The notes under the pieces: generated by a model
Told to the model about the DNA's origin: nothing
Seen by the model: the letters and a program-made list of their open reading frames with translations, nothing else
The model's database searches: none
Source of the DNA: Hufsiella arboris
Lineage (GTDB): Bacteria > Bacteroidota > Bacteroidia > Sphingobacteriales > Sphingobacteriaceae
Direction: 5' to 3'
Assembly (NCBI RefSeq): GCF_009834875.1
Contig: NZ_WVHT01000014.1
Coordinates: forward strand, 1 to 64,000
DNA length: 64,000 nt
Program-made: the position numbers and the translations under genes
In this document: positions 37,898 to 46,364 of the stretch, piece by piece
Numbering within the stretch: position 1 is the stretch's first letter
Layout of the letters: every line of letters begins with the position of its first letter

Positions 37898-38698
37898 ATG
37901 GAAAACGAACAAAAATACGCGCTGATAACCGGCGCGACCAGTGGTATTGGATACGAACTGGCTAAACTATTTGCCCAGGATCATTACAACCTGGTTATTG
38001 TAGCGAGAGACGAAGCAGAGCTGTCAAAAACCGCATCTGAGCTGGAAAACCAATTTGGCATTACTGTCACTACGTTTCAAAAAGACCTGTTTAATAAAGA
38101 AGCCGCCTTCGAAATTTACGACGAAACTCAGGCAAAAGGACTGAATATTGATGTACTGGTTAACAATGCCGGACAAGGACAATTCGGTGAATTTGTGGAC
38201 ACTGACATCAATCGTGAACTGGATATAATACACTTGAATATCTGCTCGACAGTGATTCTAACAAAATCTTTCGCACAAGACATGGTAGCACGCGGAGATG
38301 GCAAAATTCTGAACGTGGCATCGATAGCCGGAAAGGTTCCGGGACCGTTCCAGGCCGTTTACCATGGAACGAAAGCTTTTGTCCACTCGTTCAACGAAGC
38401 GGTGAATAATGAACTCAAAGGCACCGGTGTAACACTCACATCTCTTCTTCCCGGAGCAACCGACACTGATTTCTTTAACAAAGCGGAAATGCTGGATTCA
38501 AAAATTGTACAGGAAGGTAAACTCGGCGATCCCGCACAAGTGGCAAAAGATGGCTATGATGCCTTGATGGCCGGTGAAGACAAGGTGATATCAGGCATGA
38601 AAAATAAGATGCAGGTAGCAATGAGCAATGTTACACCCGATAGTGCAGTCGCAGAAATGATGCACAAACAACAGGAACCGGTTGAGAATAAAGATTAA
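37898..38698 (+). CDS. SDR-family oxidoreductase
   Basis: 266 residues. It starts EQKYALITGATSGIGYELAK (TGxxxGIG cofactor loop) and contains VLVNNAGQGQFGEF. The catalytic Ser (ILNVASIAGKVP) and YHGTKAFVHSFNEAV (Tyr and Lys) follow. The C-terminal region is LLPGATDTDFF. It belongs to the classical SDR type often annotated as DltE- or short-chain dehydrogenases of broad carbonyl specificity. There is no signal peptide. It has a sigma-54-like element upstream, shared in type with the DUF2383 and 43090 genes. It converges with the Zn-alcohol dehydrogenase across a repeat-rich gap. Confidence 0.9.
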   Translation: MENEQKYALITGATSGIGYELAKLFAQDHYNLVIVARDEAELSKTASELENQFGITVTTFQKDLFNKEAAFEIYDETQAKGLNIDVLVNNAGQGQFGEFVDTDINRELDIIHLNICSTVILTKSFAQDMVARGDGKILNVASIAGKVPGPFQAVYHGTKAFVHSFNEAVNNELKGTGVTLTSLLPGATDTDFFNKAEMLDSKIVQEGKLGDPAQVAKDGYDALMAGEDKVISGMKNKMQVAMSNVTPDSAVAEMMHKQQEPVENKD

Positions 38699-38712
38699 GG
38701 AGACAGAGAATG

Positions 38713-38842
38713 AGGATGGAAGGATTAAGGATCAAGGGCCCTATCCGGTTTTTATTCTTTCCATCTTTGCTCCATATTATAAAAGATTAAGGATGAAGGA
38801 ATAAGGATTAAAGATTTTCTTTCTTTCCATCCTTACTCCTTC
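38713..38842. repeat. Tandem purine/pyrimidine hairpin repeat
   Basis: Two units of about 60 bp lie between the convergent SDR and Zn-dehydrogenase genes. Each has a purine arm (AGGATTAAGGAT-type, starting 38720 and 38783) and a pyrimidine arm TTCTTTCCATC[T/C]TT[G/A]CTCC (38756-38774 and 38821-38839). AGGATGGAA (38713-38721) is the reverse complement of TTCCATCCT (38825-38833), so the whole can fold. It may act as a bidirectional terminator or belong to an interspersed repeat family. Confidence 0.55.
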
Positions 38843-38851
38843 CTCTCTTTT

Positions 38852-40009
38852 CTATGGCTTCAAAACAACTTTAACGCAATCTTCCTTCTTTTCATCAAAT
38901 ATCTCGTAGCCTTTGGACGCCTCGCTTAATGGCAGGGTATGAGTAATAATATCGTCCAGGACGACTTTCCCTTCTTTCACAAGGTCAATTAAATGATCGA
39001 TATAATTTAAAACCGGCGCCTGCCCCTGGTTAATGGTAATGCCTTTATCAAACATCCGGTGCACAGGGAAATTATCATACGGTGATCCATAGACGCCAAC
39101 AATTGATACTTTTCCATTTCTTCGTACCGCCTTAAAGCACATTTCAAGAACTTTTATGCTTCCCTTTTCGAAATTAACCGTAGCTTTTACTTTGTCAAGA
39201 AAATTACGTTCCGGCTCAAAACCAACTGCATCTACGCAAACATCGGCACCGCGACCTCCTGTCATTGAACGGATTGCTTCAACAACATCCACATCATTAG
39301 GATTCAGCGTGTCGACCTTATTAACAGCTTTTGCCTTTTCAAGGCGATAATCCAACGGGTCAATTGCGATAACACGGGATGCCCCGTTTATCCATGCCGC
39401 TTTCTGAGCCATCAGTCCAACCGGACCGGAACCAAAAATTGCCACAACTTCACCGCCCTTCATTTGCGCCCAGTCGATCGCCGACCAGCCAGTAGGAAAG
39501 ATATCCGTCAGAAACAAAACCTGTTCATCGGTCAGTTCATCCGGAATAATACGCGGACTAATGTCGGCGTAAGGAACACGGACATATTCCGCCTGGCCTC
39601 CCGAGTAACCTCCATATAGATCAGTGTATCCAAATAATGCGCCGCCTTTCTGATCCATTAAATCGCCATCAGGGCCATAATGCTTGTAATTTGAATTTTC
39701 ACAATTCGGAGAAGATCCGTGAGTGCAGAAAAAACAATGTCCACAGGCAATCGGGAACGGAACAACCACTCTGTCGCCTTTTTTTAGGCGGGTAACCGCC
39801 GGGCCAACCTCTTCAACGATGCCCATAAATTCATGGCCCATAACCATGTTGCTGGCCTGGGGTACGGCGCCGCTAAGTATGTGCAGGTCAGAACCGCAAA
39901 TAGCTGTTGAGGTGACTTTTAAAATAACATCTCCGCCATTTTCAATACGCGGATCATCAACGGTATCAACTCTGATATCGCCGGGTTTGTGAAAAACTGC
40001 TGCTTTCAT
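38852..40009 (-). CDS. Zinc-dependent alcohol dehydrogenase (formaldehyde dehydrogenase-like)
   Basis: 385 residues, medium-chain dehydrogenase. Catalytic zinc ligands lie in TAICGSDLHIL (Cys) and MVMGHEFMGIVEE (His, Glu). A structural zinc site is in CGHCFFCTHGSSPNCEN. The Rossmann motif VAIFGSGPVGLMAQKAA binds NAD. The length and the inserted segments fit the glutathione-independent formaldehyde dehydrogenase-like group. It likely detoxifies aldehydes or oxidises alcohols in the cytosol. It is divergent from the FAD-Rieske gene, with a 129-bp shared promoter region that contains a palindrome. Confidence 0.92.
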   Translation of the reverse strand: MKAAVFHKPGDIRVDTVDDPRIENGGDVILKVTSTAICGSDLHILSGAVPQASNMVMGHEFMGIVEEVGPAVTRLKKGDRVVVPFPIACGHCFFCTHGSSPNCENSNYKHYGPDGDLMDQKGGALFGYTDLYGGYSGGQAEYVRVPYADISPRIIPDELTDEQVLFLTDIFPTGWSAIDWAQMKGGEVVAIFGSGPVGLMAQKAAWINGASRVIAIDPLDYRLEKAKAVNKVDTLNPNDVDVVEAIRSMTGGRGADVCVDAVGFEPERNFLDKVKATVNFEKGSIKVLEMCFKAVRRNGKVSIVGVYGSPYDNFPVHRMFDKGITINQGQAPVLNYIDHLIDLVKEGKVVLDDIITHTLPLSEASKGYEIFDEKKEDCVKVVLKP

Positions 40010-40090
40010 AAATAGATTAAAATTAGATAGATGATGTTAGTATTTAACAAGATTCCTAAAGACAGGTTTCATAGATCATGCGCTAAATTT

Positions 40091-40115
40091 CATGAACACT
40101 CTTAACTTGTTCATG
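40091..40115. promoter_or_regulatory. Operator-like palindrome upstream of the FAD-Rieske gene
   Basis: CATGAACA (40091-40098), 9 bases, then TGTTCATG (40108-40115) forms an exact 8-bp inverted repeat. It lies in the divergent promoter region, 24 bp before ATG 40139. The size and position suit binding of a dimeric repressor or activator. Confidence 0.45.
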
Positions 40116-40138
40116 TTATAAGATGAAACATACTACCA

Positions 40139-41689
40139 ATGGAACAAACGAATAACACATTTTCACAAAAAACAAACCCAAGAGACGGAGACAATACGAG
40201 CATCTGGCAACCGGGTCCGGTAGATTTAGCTGAACAAGACCGCCAGCCGCCGGTAGAACAGGTTTATGACGTATTGGTTGTTGGCGGCGGTATAACCGGC
40301 ATTACTACTGCATTACTTTTACAGCAGCAAAACAAAAAAGTGGTAGTAGCAGAGGCGCATTTGGTCGGCTTCGGCACCACCGGCGGAACGAGTGCACATC
40401 TTAACACCTTTTTTGATGCCACTTACCCTGAGATAGAAAGTGATTTTGGAGAGAATGCCGCCAAACTAATTGCCGACGCAGGCAAAGAGGTTATGAACTG
40501 GATAAATGGTTTTGTAAACAAGTATCAGATAAACTGCGACCTCGAAACAAAAAACGCTTACCTCTTTTCAGAAAATGAAAAAGAAAGCAAACAGCTCGAC
40601 GAGATTTTAGAATCATCACAAAAAGCGGGGATCGCTGTAGAAAAAACATCGAAGAATGGAATCGAAGTCCCGTTTAAACAATCGATTTTATTCAAAGATC
40701 AGGGTCAGTTTCATCCGCTGAAATACCTGAAAGGATTAGCAAATGAATTTATAAAAGCGGGCGGCGTTCTTCTTGAGAATTCATTTATAACAGAAAACTC
40801 ATACGAAGATGGAATTCATACGGCAAAAAGCGCTGCGTTTACTATCAAGGCGAAAAACCTGGTATTTGCGACACACCTACCTCCGGGTATCAATCTTATG
40901 GATTTTACCTGTGCACCTTATCGCAGCTATGTGTTAGGCGTTACGCTGGCAGATGAAAAATATCCGGATTGCCTGGCATACGACATGCAGGAGCCTTATC
41001 ATTATTTCCGGACACATGTTATTGACAGAAAAAAATACTTGCTGGTTGGAGGCGAAGACCATAAAACCGGGCATGACGAACCTGAAAAAGCATTCGAAAC
41101 CCTGGAGAACTATGTCAGAAAATATTACAATATATCTTCAGTGGATTTTAAATGGTCTTCACAATATTACATTCCTGCCGACGGGTTACCATACATCGGA
41201 CATTTACCAAGCAGTGATGAAAACATCTATATGGCTACCGGCTATAACGGAAATGGTATGATCTTCGGAACTTTATCGGCTATGATATTATGCGATTTAA
41301 TTTGCGGTAAAAATAACCGGTACTCTGAATTACTTTCGCCAACCCGTATCAAACCGGTAGCCGGTTTTGGCGATTTTGTAAAGGAAAATTCAGATGTGGC
41401 CTATCGCTTTATCGCCGACAGGTTTTCAGCCGAAAAGATCAAATCGTTTGAAGAACTTCCGATTGGAACCGGAACAATTGTAAACTTTGAGGGCGAGAAG
41501 CTTGCCGCATATAAAGACGAAGCTGGAAAAATAAGTGCATTAAACCCGGTTTGTCCCCATGCCGGCTGTGTAGTCAACTTTAATCCAACGGAAAAAAGCT
41601 GGGATTGCCCCTGCCACGGCGGGCGGTTTGACCTGGATGGCCACGTACTTACCGGGCCACCGCGAGCTGATCTTCAAAAAGTAATTTAA
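40139..41689 (+). CDS. FAD-dependent oxidoreductase with C-terminal Rieske domain
   Basis: 516 residues. A DAO-type FAD domain comes first (dinucleotide motif YDVLVVGGGITGITTALLLQ, then VGFGTTGGTSAHLN, and near residue 360 GYNGNGMIFG). A Rieske [2Fe-2S] domain follows at the C-terminus (about 430-516, CPHAGCVVNF and CPCHGGRFDLDG), with the usual two Cys/His pairs. This fusion recurs in stress-gene neighbourhoods of many bacteria; the substrate is not known. Electrons probably pass between FAD and the Rieske cluster. There is no signal peptide. Confidence 0.93.
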   Translation: MEQTNNTFSQKTNPRDGDNTSIWQPGPVDLAEQDRQPPVEQVYDVLVVGGGITGITTALLLQQQNKKVVVAEAHLVGFGTTGGTSAHLNTFFDATYPEIESDFGENAAKLIADAGKEVMNWINGFVNKYQINCDLETKNAYLFSENEKESKQLDEILESSQKAGIAVEKTSKNGIEVPFKQSILFKDQGQFHPLKYLKGLANEFIKAGGVLLENSFITENSYEDGIHTAKSAAFTIKAKNLVFATHLPPGINLMDFTCAPYRSYVLGVTLADEKYPDCLAYDMQEPYHYFRTHVIDRKKYLLVGGEDHKTGHDEPEKAFETLENYVRKYYNISSVDFKWSSQYYIPADGLPYIGHLPSSDENIYMATGYNGNGMIFGTLSAMILCDLICGKNNRYSELLSPTRIKPVAGFGDFVKENSDVAYRFIADRFSAEKIKSFEELPIGTGTIVNFEGEKLAAYKDEAGKISALNPVCPHAGCVVNFNPTEKSWDCPCHGGRFDLDGHVLTGPPRADLQKVI

Positions 41690-41694
41690 CGCGG

Positions 41695-41708
41695 GTCGGT
41701 CAGCCGAC
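41695..41708. terminator. Small hairpin between convergent FAD-Rieske and CinA genes
   Basis: GTCGG (41695-41699), loop TCAG, CCGAC (41704-41708). The loop contains the stop codon of the minus-strand CinA gene (41700-41702). The stem is only 5 bp and has no T-run, so terminator activity is uncertain. Confidence 0.3.
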
Positions 41709-42218
41709 TTGGCCGATCTCTTCTGTAATTACAGTTTCAGGCTGTTGTAATTCGCGGATAAGATTGCGTGCTATCATATCGATCGTTTTCAGGACAACGG
41801 ATTCCGGTTCTCCCTTAAATATCTGCCGTATTGCTATGGACCGGTCTTTCAGTAACAAATGAACAAACATGGTTCCAACAGGTTTCTCATCCGTTTCGCT
41901 GCCACCCGGCATTGTAAGCCCGGTTACGGCAATATGGATATCCGCTGGAATAACGTCCTTCAGGCGTTTGGCCATTTCTTCCGTTACCTCAGCCGATTCG
42001 GGGGTATATTTCTTCACAAGCTCTTCCGGCACACCAAGAATATCCTGCTTAATGCAGGCATCATAACAAACGATTCCACCTTTTAATATTTTTCCGCAAT
42101 CCGGGATCAATGAAATTTCGGCAGCAACCCGTCCCGCGGTTGCGCTTTCTGCTAACGCGACGGTCAGATTTTTTTCCATGACGAGATGACTGCATTCGGT
42201 TAAGATAGATGATGGCAT
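41700..42218 (-). CDS. CinA-family nicotinamide-nucleotide amidohydrolase
   Basis: 172 residues, the stand-alone C-terminal CinA domain (PncC type). Motifs are VALAESATAGRVAAEISLIP, GGIVCYDACIKQDILGV, YTPESAEVTEEMAKRL and VTGLTMPGGSETDEKPVGT. The family hydrolyses nicotinamide mononucleotide to nicotinate mononucleotide and ammonia in pyridine-nucleotide recycling. The usual GITGIAGPxGG motif reads VTGLTMPGGS here, a small deviation. It is cytosolic and convergent with the FAD-Rieske gene. NMN recycling would be useful after NAD breakdown, but linkage to the distant TIR gene is speculative. Confidence 0.88.
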   Translation of the reverse strand: MPSSILTECSHLVMEKNLTVALAESATAGRVAAEISLIPDCGKILKGGIVCYDACIKQDILGVPEELVKKYTPESAEVTEEMAKRLKDVIPADIHIAVTGLTMPGGSETDEKPVGTMFVHLLLKDRSIAIRQIFKGEPESVVLKTIDMIARNLIRELQQPETVITEEIGQVG

Positions 42219-42288
42219 AACGGGCTTATAATGATTTCAAAACAGACGATCAGCCGGAATTGTTGTAATCTTCGTATTGAAAGACTTC

Positions 42289-43014
42289 ATGAGTAATGCA
42301 ACATGGTACATTGGCTGTTCCGGCTTTCATTATAAACACTGGAAAGGAACTTTTTACCCTGAGAAACTGGCGCAAAAGAAATGGTTTGAGTTCTATTGCC
42401 AGCACTTTCTGACACTCGAACTTAATGTTACCTTCTACCGCTTTCCGCAACTGTCATTTCTCCAAGCCTGGTTTGGTAAAAGCCCCGCCGAATTTCGTTT
42501 TTCGGTAAAAGCGCCAAGGATTATTACTCACTTTAACCAGTTTCATCATAGTGCTGATTTGATCTCGGACTTTTACAACACAATACGGGAGGGGCTCGGA
42601 GAAAAACTGGGACCGGTTCTGTTCCAAATGCCTCCCCGGTTTAGTTACGATGAGGAAAGGCTGGAGCGCGTGATTAACAGCCTGGATAATTCCTTTCTGA
42701 ATGTTGTTGAGTTCCGGCATAAGACCTGGTGGAATGATACGGTTTACCAGGCGCTAGGTAAACATAATATAACGTTTTGCGGCATGAGCCATCCACAGTT
42801 GCCCGACGAACTGATCATCAATTCGCCTTACGTCTATTACCGGTTACATGGCGTGCCGGATCTATATCGTTCACCCTATTCAGATCCTTTTTTGAAAAAG
42901 TTAAAAAAGCAGGTCGACAATGAATCTTCAATAAAACAAAGCTGGGTGTATTTTAACAATGATGTGGAAACTCACGCTGTTTATGACGCGATAAAACTAA
43001 AATCTATCATTTAA
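42289..43014 (+). CDS. DUF72 (YecE-like) protein
   Basis: 241 residues, TIM-barrel-like. It starts ATWYIGCSGFHYKHWKGTFYP and contains FRFSVKAPRIITHF, GPVLFQMPPRFSYDEERL, VVEFRHKTWW and YVYYRLHGVPDLYRSPY, all DUF72 hallmarks. The family's function is not established. ATG 42289 is preferred over the upstream TTG 42277, because the family motif begins immediately. It is common next to DNA-repair and stress genes, as here. Confidence 0.87.
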   Translation: MSNATWYIGCSGFHYKHWKGTFYPEKLAQKKWFEFYCQHFLTLELNVTFYRFPQLSFLQAWFGKSPAEFRFSVKAPRIITHFNQFHHSADLISDFYNTIREGLGEKLGPVLFQMPPRFSYDEERLERVINSLDNSFLNVVEFRHKTWWNDTVYQALGKHNITFCGMSHPQLPDELIINSPYVYYRLHGVPDLYRSPYSDPFLKKLKKQVDNESSIKQSWVYFNNDVETHAVYDAIKLKSII

Positions 43015-43048
43015 AACGTCAGCGTTCGACCATTGTGAGGGTTACTTT

Positions 43049-43066
43049 ATGGTATAAAACTTGCGC
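43049..43066 (+). promoter_or_regulatory. Sigma-54-type -24/-12 promoter
   Basis: ATGGTATAAAACTTGCGC has GG (43051-43052) and GC (43063-43064) 10 bases apart and a perfect TTGC -12 half. The -24 half has TGGTA instead of TGGCA. It would give a leader of about 14 nt before ATG 43090. Confidence 0.5.
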
Positions 43067-43089
43067 TACAACGGCCTAATACATTTGAC

Positions 43090-43473
43090 ATGAAAAACAA
43101 ACCAATTTCTCCTAAATTACATGCACTGATTGACTATGCATTAGTCAGTGGTCTGCTCATCCTGCCTTCACTGATGAGAATGAATAAAAAGGCAAAGACA
43201 ATATATGCGATAGAAGCCGCTATTCTTCTTCCTTACGTTGCACTTACCCGACAACCGGCTGCGATAAAGGGATTGATTCCATTTCGCACGCACGGAAAGA
43301 TCGACCCGTTTAATGTTGCACAGTTTGCCTTACAAACTTCTCTTAAACCGTTCCGGAAAAACCGCAAGGAAATGATTTTTAATATAGCTTTCACAGCACT
43401 GGCAGGAATTACTGTATTGTTAACAGATTGGAAAGGGAATGAGTATAATAAACAGCTTGCGAAACACTTTTAA
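43090..43473 (+). CDS. Small membrane protein of unknown function
   Basis: 127 residues with about three hydrophobic segments (18-33, 41-57 and 102-118). It starts MKNKPISPKLHALIDYALVSG. I do not recognise a named family with certainty; it resembles conserved small membrane proteins of Bacteroidota and other stress-gene islands. The sequence RTHGKIDPFNVAQFALQTS lies in a loop. It is a single gene behind a sigma-54-like promoter, like the DUF2383 gene at 2328. Confidence 0.65.
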   Translation: MKNKPISPKLHALIDYALVSGLLILPSLMRMNKKAKTIYAIEAAILLPYVALTRQPAAIKGLIPFRTHGKIDPFNVAQFALQTSLKPFRKNRKEMIFNIAFTALAGITVLLTDWKGNEYNKQLAKHF

Positions 43474-43682
43474 AGCATTTTCTGCACGTTCGAACAGAAC
43501 ACTGGCCGTTGGTTTGAATGCGTTTCTGCGAAAAGAGAGTTGTGGATAGTTGATATATTTTGGATAATTAGCCACCGCAAAATATTATTTCTGTATGCCA
43601 AATGCATTGTCTACCTTGCTGACAATTTTTCAACTTTGCCAAGCTTGAGCATATAGAACTTTAATTCCCTATAGATTCATCC

Positions 43683-44552
43683 ATGTCATTTAATACATCG
43701 CAATTGCTACAAAAAAAGAAAAAATACATCCTTGAACTTTGGATGAAAAATCAACTGGCTGATGAAGGCTTACGGGAAGACCTTATTAGCAACGAAGAGC
43801 TAAGGAGCCAGTCTGAAGAATTAATTAACAGTCTGGTAGGCAACCTATCCTCAGAGAATGTCGCCGACATTAATTCCGACGAATGGAACCCGGTGATCGA
43901 AATTCTGGGAGGGATCGCAATCACCCGTGCGCGGCAGGGCTTTAGTCCCCGTGAGACAGGTAGTTTTGTTTTCTCGTTAAAGGACGCCTTAATTCAGGTT
44001 TTGCAGGAAGAAAATAAGAATGACGCGAAAGTCCTTTTTGCCGAAAGCCTGAAGATCAGCCGCATTATGGACAACCTTAGCATAGTAACTTTCGAGACCT
44101 TCATTAAAGGGCGGGAAGAAGTTATTTTGCGTCAAACTGATGAGATCGCGGAAATTTCCACGCCGGTTATCCGGGTTTGGGATGGTATACTTGCGTTGCC
44201 AATTATCGGTACGCTCGACAGTGCCCGTACCCAAATTGTAATGGAAAACCTTTTACAGGAAATCGTGGAAACGGGATCGAGCATCGCTATACTCGATATT
44301 TCCGGGGTGCCTGCGGTCGATTCGCTGGTTGCCCAGCACCTGATCAAAACTGTGAGTGCTACCCGGCTGATGGGCGCGGAATGTATCATTAGCGGTATAC
44401 GTCCGGAGATTGCTCAAACGGTTGTGCATCTAGGCATCGACTTGTCAAACATCATTACAAAATCTACATTGGCGAGCGCACTAGCCTATGCTTTCAAAGC
44501 AATGAAACTGGAAGTTAGAAAAACAAGTACCGTACTCAAATCGAATTTTTAA
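43683..44552 (+). CDS. RsbR-like stressosome scaffold (STAS domain)
   Basis: 289 residues. The N-terminal RsbRD-type helical sensor domain (about 10-150) includes FVFSLKDALIQVLQEENK. A STAS domain (about 165-275) follows with LDISGVPAVDSLVAQHL and GIRPEIAQTVVHLGIDL. The phosphorylatable site is S214, where many RsbR proteins have Thr; T246 matches the second site. Together with RsbS it would form the stressosome core that holds RsbT until stress. It starts the five-gene operon, and the next gene begins 3 bp after its stop. No ligand of the sensor domain is evident. Confidence 0.92.
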   Translation: MSFNTSQLLQKKKKYILELWMKNQLADEGLREDLISNEELRSQSEELINSLVGNLSSENVADINSDEWNPVIEILGGIAITRARQGFSPRETGSFVFSLKDALIQVLQEENKNDAKVLFAESLKISRIMDNLSIVTFETFIKGREEVILRQTDEIAEISTPVIRVWDGILALPIIGTLDSARTQIVMENLLQEIVETGSSIAILDISGVPAVDSLVAQHLIKTVSATRLMGAECIISGIRPEIAQTVVHLGIDLSNIITKSTLASALAYAFKAMKLEVRKTSTVLKSNF

Positions 44553-44555
44553 GTA

Positions 44556-44963
44556 ATGGATAAAATTCCTATTCTGCGGATGGGATCCTTTCTACTGGTG
44601 ACCATACAAGTAGATCTGTACGACCGGCTCGCTCTTAACCTGGAAGCAGACCTGGTACAAATGGTTCAAAAAACTAATGCCAGAGGTGTGCTCATCGACA
44701 TCTCTGCGGTATCAATTGTCGACTCATTTATGGGTCGGATAATAGGTAATATTGCCAGTATGTCCAAGATACTGGATGCAGAAACTGTCGTTGTTGGAAT
44801 GCAGCCCGCTGTTGCGATCACCCTCATTGAGCTGGGGCTGCCTTTAAAAGGCGTTCATACAGCTCTGAATATGGAAAAGGGAATGGATTTGTTGAAGTCC
44901 ATGATAGACACGCCGGAGGAAGAAGCTAATGATCAGCCACTCGATGATTTTGTCGCTGAGTAA
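44556..44963 (+). CDS. rsbS: RsbS-like stressosome antagonist (STAS)
   Basis: 135 residues, a single STAS domain: IPILRMGSFLLVTIQVDLYD, LIDISAVSIVDSFMGRIIGN, VVVGMQPAVAITLIELG. S57 in VDSF is the conserved phosphorylation site, equivalent to RsbS Ser59 of Bacillus subtilis. In the known system RsbS sequesters RsbT until phosphorylated. The acidic C-terminal tail (EEEANDQPLDDFVAE) is longer than in B. subtilis RsbS. Its end overlaps the next gene by 35 bp. Confidence 0.93.
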   Translation: MDKIPILRMGSFLLVTIQVDLYDRLALNLEADLVQMVQKTNARGVLIDISAVSIVDSFMGRIIGNIASMSKILDAETVVVGMQPAVAITLIELGLPLKGVHTALNMEKGMDLLKSMIDTPEEEANDQPLDDFVAE

Positions 44964-45357
44964 GGATACGATCAAAATAAGCCAGGAGCAGGATGTGGTC
45001 TTTTTAAAAAACCGTGTTAAGGAAACTGCTGTCAAGATTAAAATGGGCCTGGTAAACCAGACACGTATTATCACCGCGGCCAGCGAGCTTGTCCGAAATA
45101 TGATGCGTTATGCGAACGGTGGCAATTGTGTCATCGAAGTTGTATCAAGCGGCCGGGTGAACGGCGTACGATTAACGTTTACGGATAAAGGCCCGGGAAT
45201 ACCGGATATTGCTGCAGCTATGCGCGATGGGTTTTCTACAGGCAGAAGCCTGGGACTCGGTTTGCCGGGAACCAAACGTTTGGTAAATGAATTTGACATC
45301 AAAAGCAAAGTTGGCGAAGGCACAACGGTAACTATAGTGAAGTGGGCAAATGGTTGA
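44929..45357 (+). CDS. rsbT: RsbT-like switch kinase
   Basis: 142 residues, a GHKL ATPase. It shows QTRIITAASELVRNMMRYA (N-box), FTDKGPGIPDIAAAMRDGFST and SLGLGLPGTKRLVNEFDI (G-boxes), ending with GTTVTIVKW. These match B. subtilis RsbT closely. RsbT phosphorylates RsbS and RsbR and then activates a downstream phosphatase. The start overlaps rsbS by 35 bp; ATG 44944 is an alternative start. Overlap with rsbS and with the next gene (8 bp) suggests tight coupling. Confidence 0.93.
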   Translation: MISHSMILSLSKDTIKISQEQDVVFLKNRVKETAVKIKMGLVNQTRIITAASELVRNMMRYANGGNCVIEVVSSGRVNGVRLTFTDKGPGIPDIAAAMRDGFSTGRSLGLGLPGTKRLVNEFDIKSKVGEGTTVTIVKWANG

Positions 45358-46363
45358 TGCAACTCATATCAGTTTTAATGCGAATGACCGTAGTTATTTT
45401 TCGCTGATCAAGAAAGAAATTCGGCTCATGGCGACAGAGGCGGGGTTAAGCCCGGCCCGCTTAAACGAATTGGATCTGATCGTATCAGAAATGACCTCCA
45501 ATTTATTCAAGTATTGCAGCGATGGAGAGATACTGGCCGGCGTATTTTCTGCCGATGGTACGAATTACGTTGAGGTAATATGCATCGACAACGGCCCCGG
45601 CATATTGAATCCAACTAAGATGATGAAAGATGGTATTTCAACCACAAATACGCTGGGGCATGGTTTAGGAAGCATAAACAGGTTATCCGACGCTTTTGAC
45701 CTTTATTCACAGGTTGGTTGGGGGAGCATTCTGCTTAGCCGCGTATACAATAAGCCGCCCAAAAAAACGGCCGGTAAAGAAAATATCATCATTCGCCCAA
45801 TCGTAATATCTAAGCCTGGCGAAAAAACAAGTGGTGACGGGTTCGCGTACAAGACAACCTCTAGATACATCAAACTGATGCTGGCTGATGGATTAGGGCA
45901 CGGACCGGAGGCTAATAAAGCCGCAAATGAAGCTGCGGCAGCATTCAGAATTTTTCCCGACTACAGTCCTACAGAAACTCTGCGTTTTATCCACAGTTCT
46001 ATAAAAAAAACCCGGGGTGCCGTAATTAATGTTGTGGGATATGACCTCGAGTCAAAAACATGGGCATCAACGGGTATCGGCAATATTTTTCTGCGGCTGA
46101 TTGGGCCCGGCACTTTCAAAAACCACATGTCGTATAACGGCATTGTGGGCCATAATATTCCTAATACGATGAATGAGCAATATTATAAGGCCGATCAGTT
46201 TAATCAGCTAATCCTTTGCTCCGATGGTATTAAAACACGCATTGAACAAAGCCGGTATCCGCTCGTGCAAAAATACGATCCCACCATACTTGCTGCGGCC
46301 ATTTACAAGGACCACGCCCGAAGGAATGATGATATGTCTGTAGTTGTCGTAAAAATCAAGTGA
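45350..46363 (+). CDS. RsbX-like phosphatase with N-terminal RsbT-like ATPase
   Basis: 337 residues. A GHKL ATPase domain (about 1-135) has LNELDLIVSEMTSNLFKYC, CIDNGPGILNPTKMMKDGIS and TLGHGLGSINRL. A SpoIIE/PP2C-like domain (about 145-337) follows, with MLADGLGHGPEANKAANEAA and RNDDMSVVVVKI; Asp residues of the PP2C metal site are present. In B. subtilis, RsbX dephosphorylates the stressosome to reset it. Here the phosphatase is fused to a second ATPase domain, a combination seen in non-Firmicute stressosome modules. It overlaps rsbT by 8 bp. Confidence 0.88.
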   Translation: MVDATHISFNANDRSYFSLIKKEIRLMATEAGLSPARLNELDLIVSEMTSNLFKYCSDGEILAGVFSADGTNYVEVICIDNGPGILNPTKMMKDGISTTNTLGHGLGSINRLSDAFDLYSQVGWGSILLSRVYNKPPKKTAGKENIIIRPIVISKPGEKTSGDGFAYKTTSRYIKLMLADGLGHGPEANKAANEAAAAFRIFPDYSPTETLRFIHSSIKKTRGAVINVVGYDLESKTWASTGIGNIFLRLIGPGTFKNHMSYNGIVGHNIPNTMNEQYYKADQFNQLILCSDGIKTRIEQSRYPLVQKYDPTILAAAIYKDHARRNDDMSVVVVKIK

Positions 46364-46364
46364 T

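Noticed and set aside
41700-42218. CinA-type NMN amidohydrolase as part of the TIR system (NAD salvage).
   Set aside because: It lies 8-14 kb away, beyond several unrelated genes and on the opposite strand; PncC-type genes are common housekeeping genes.
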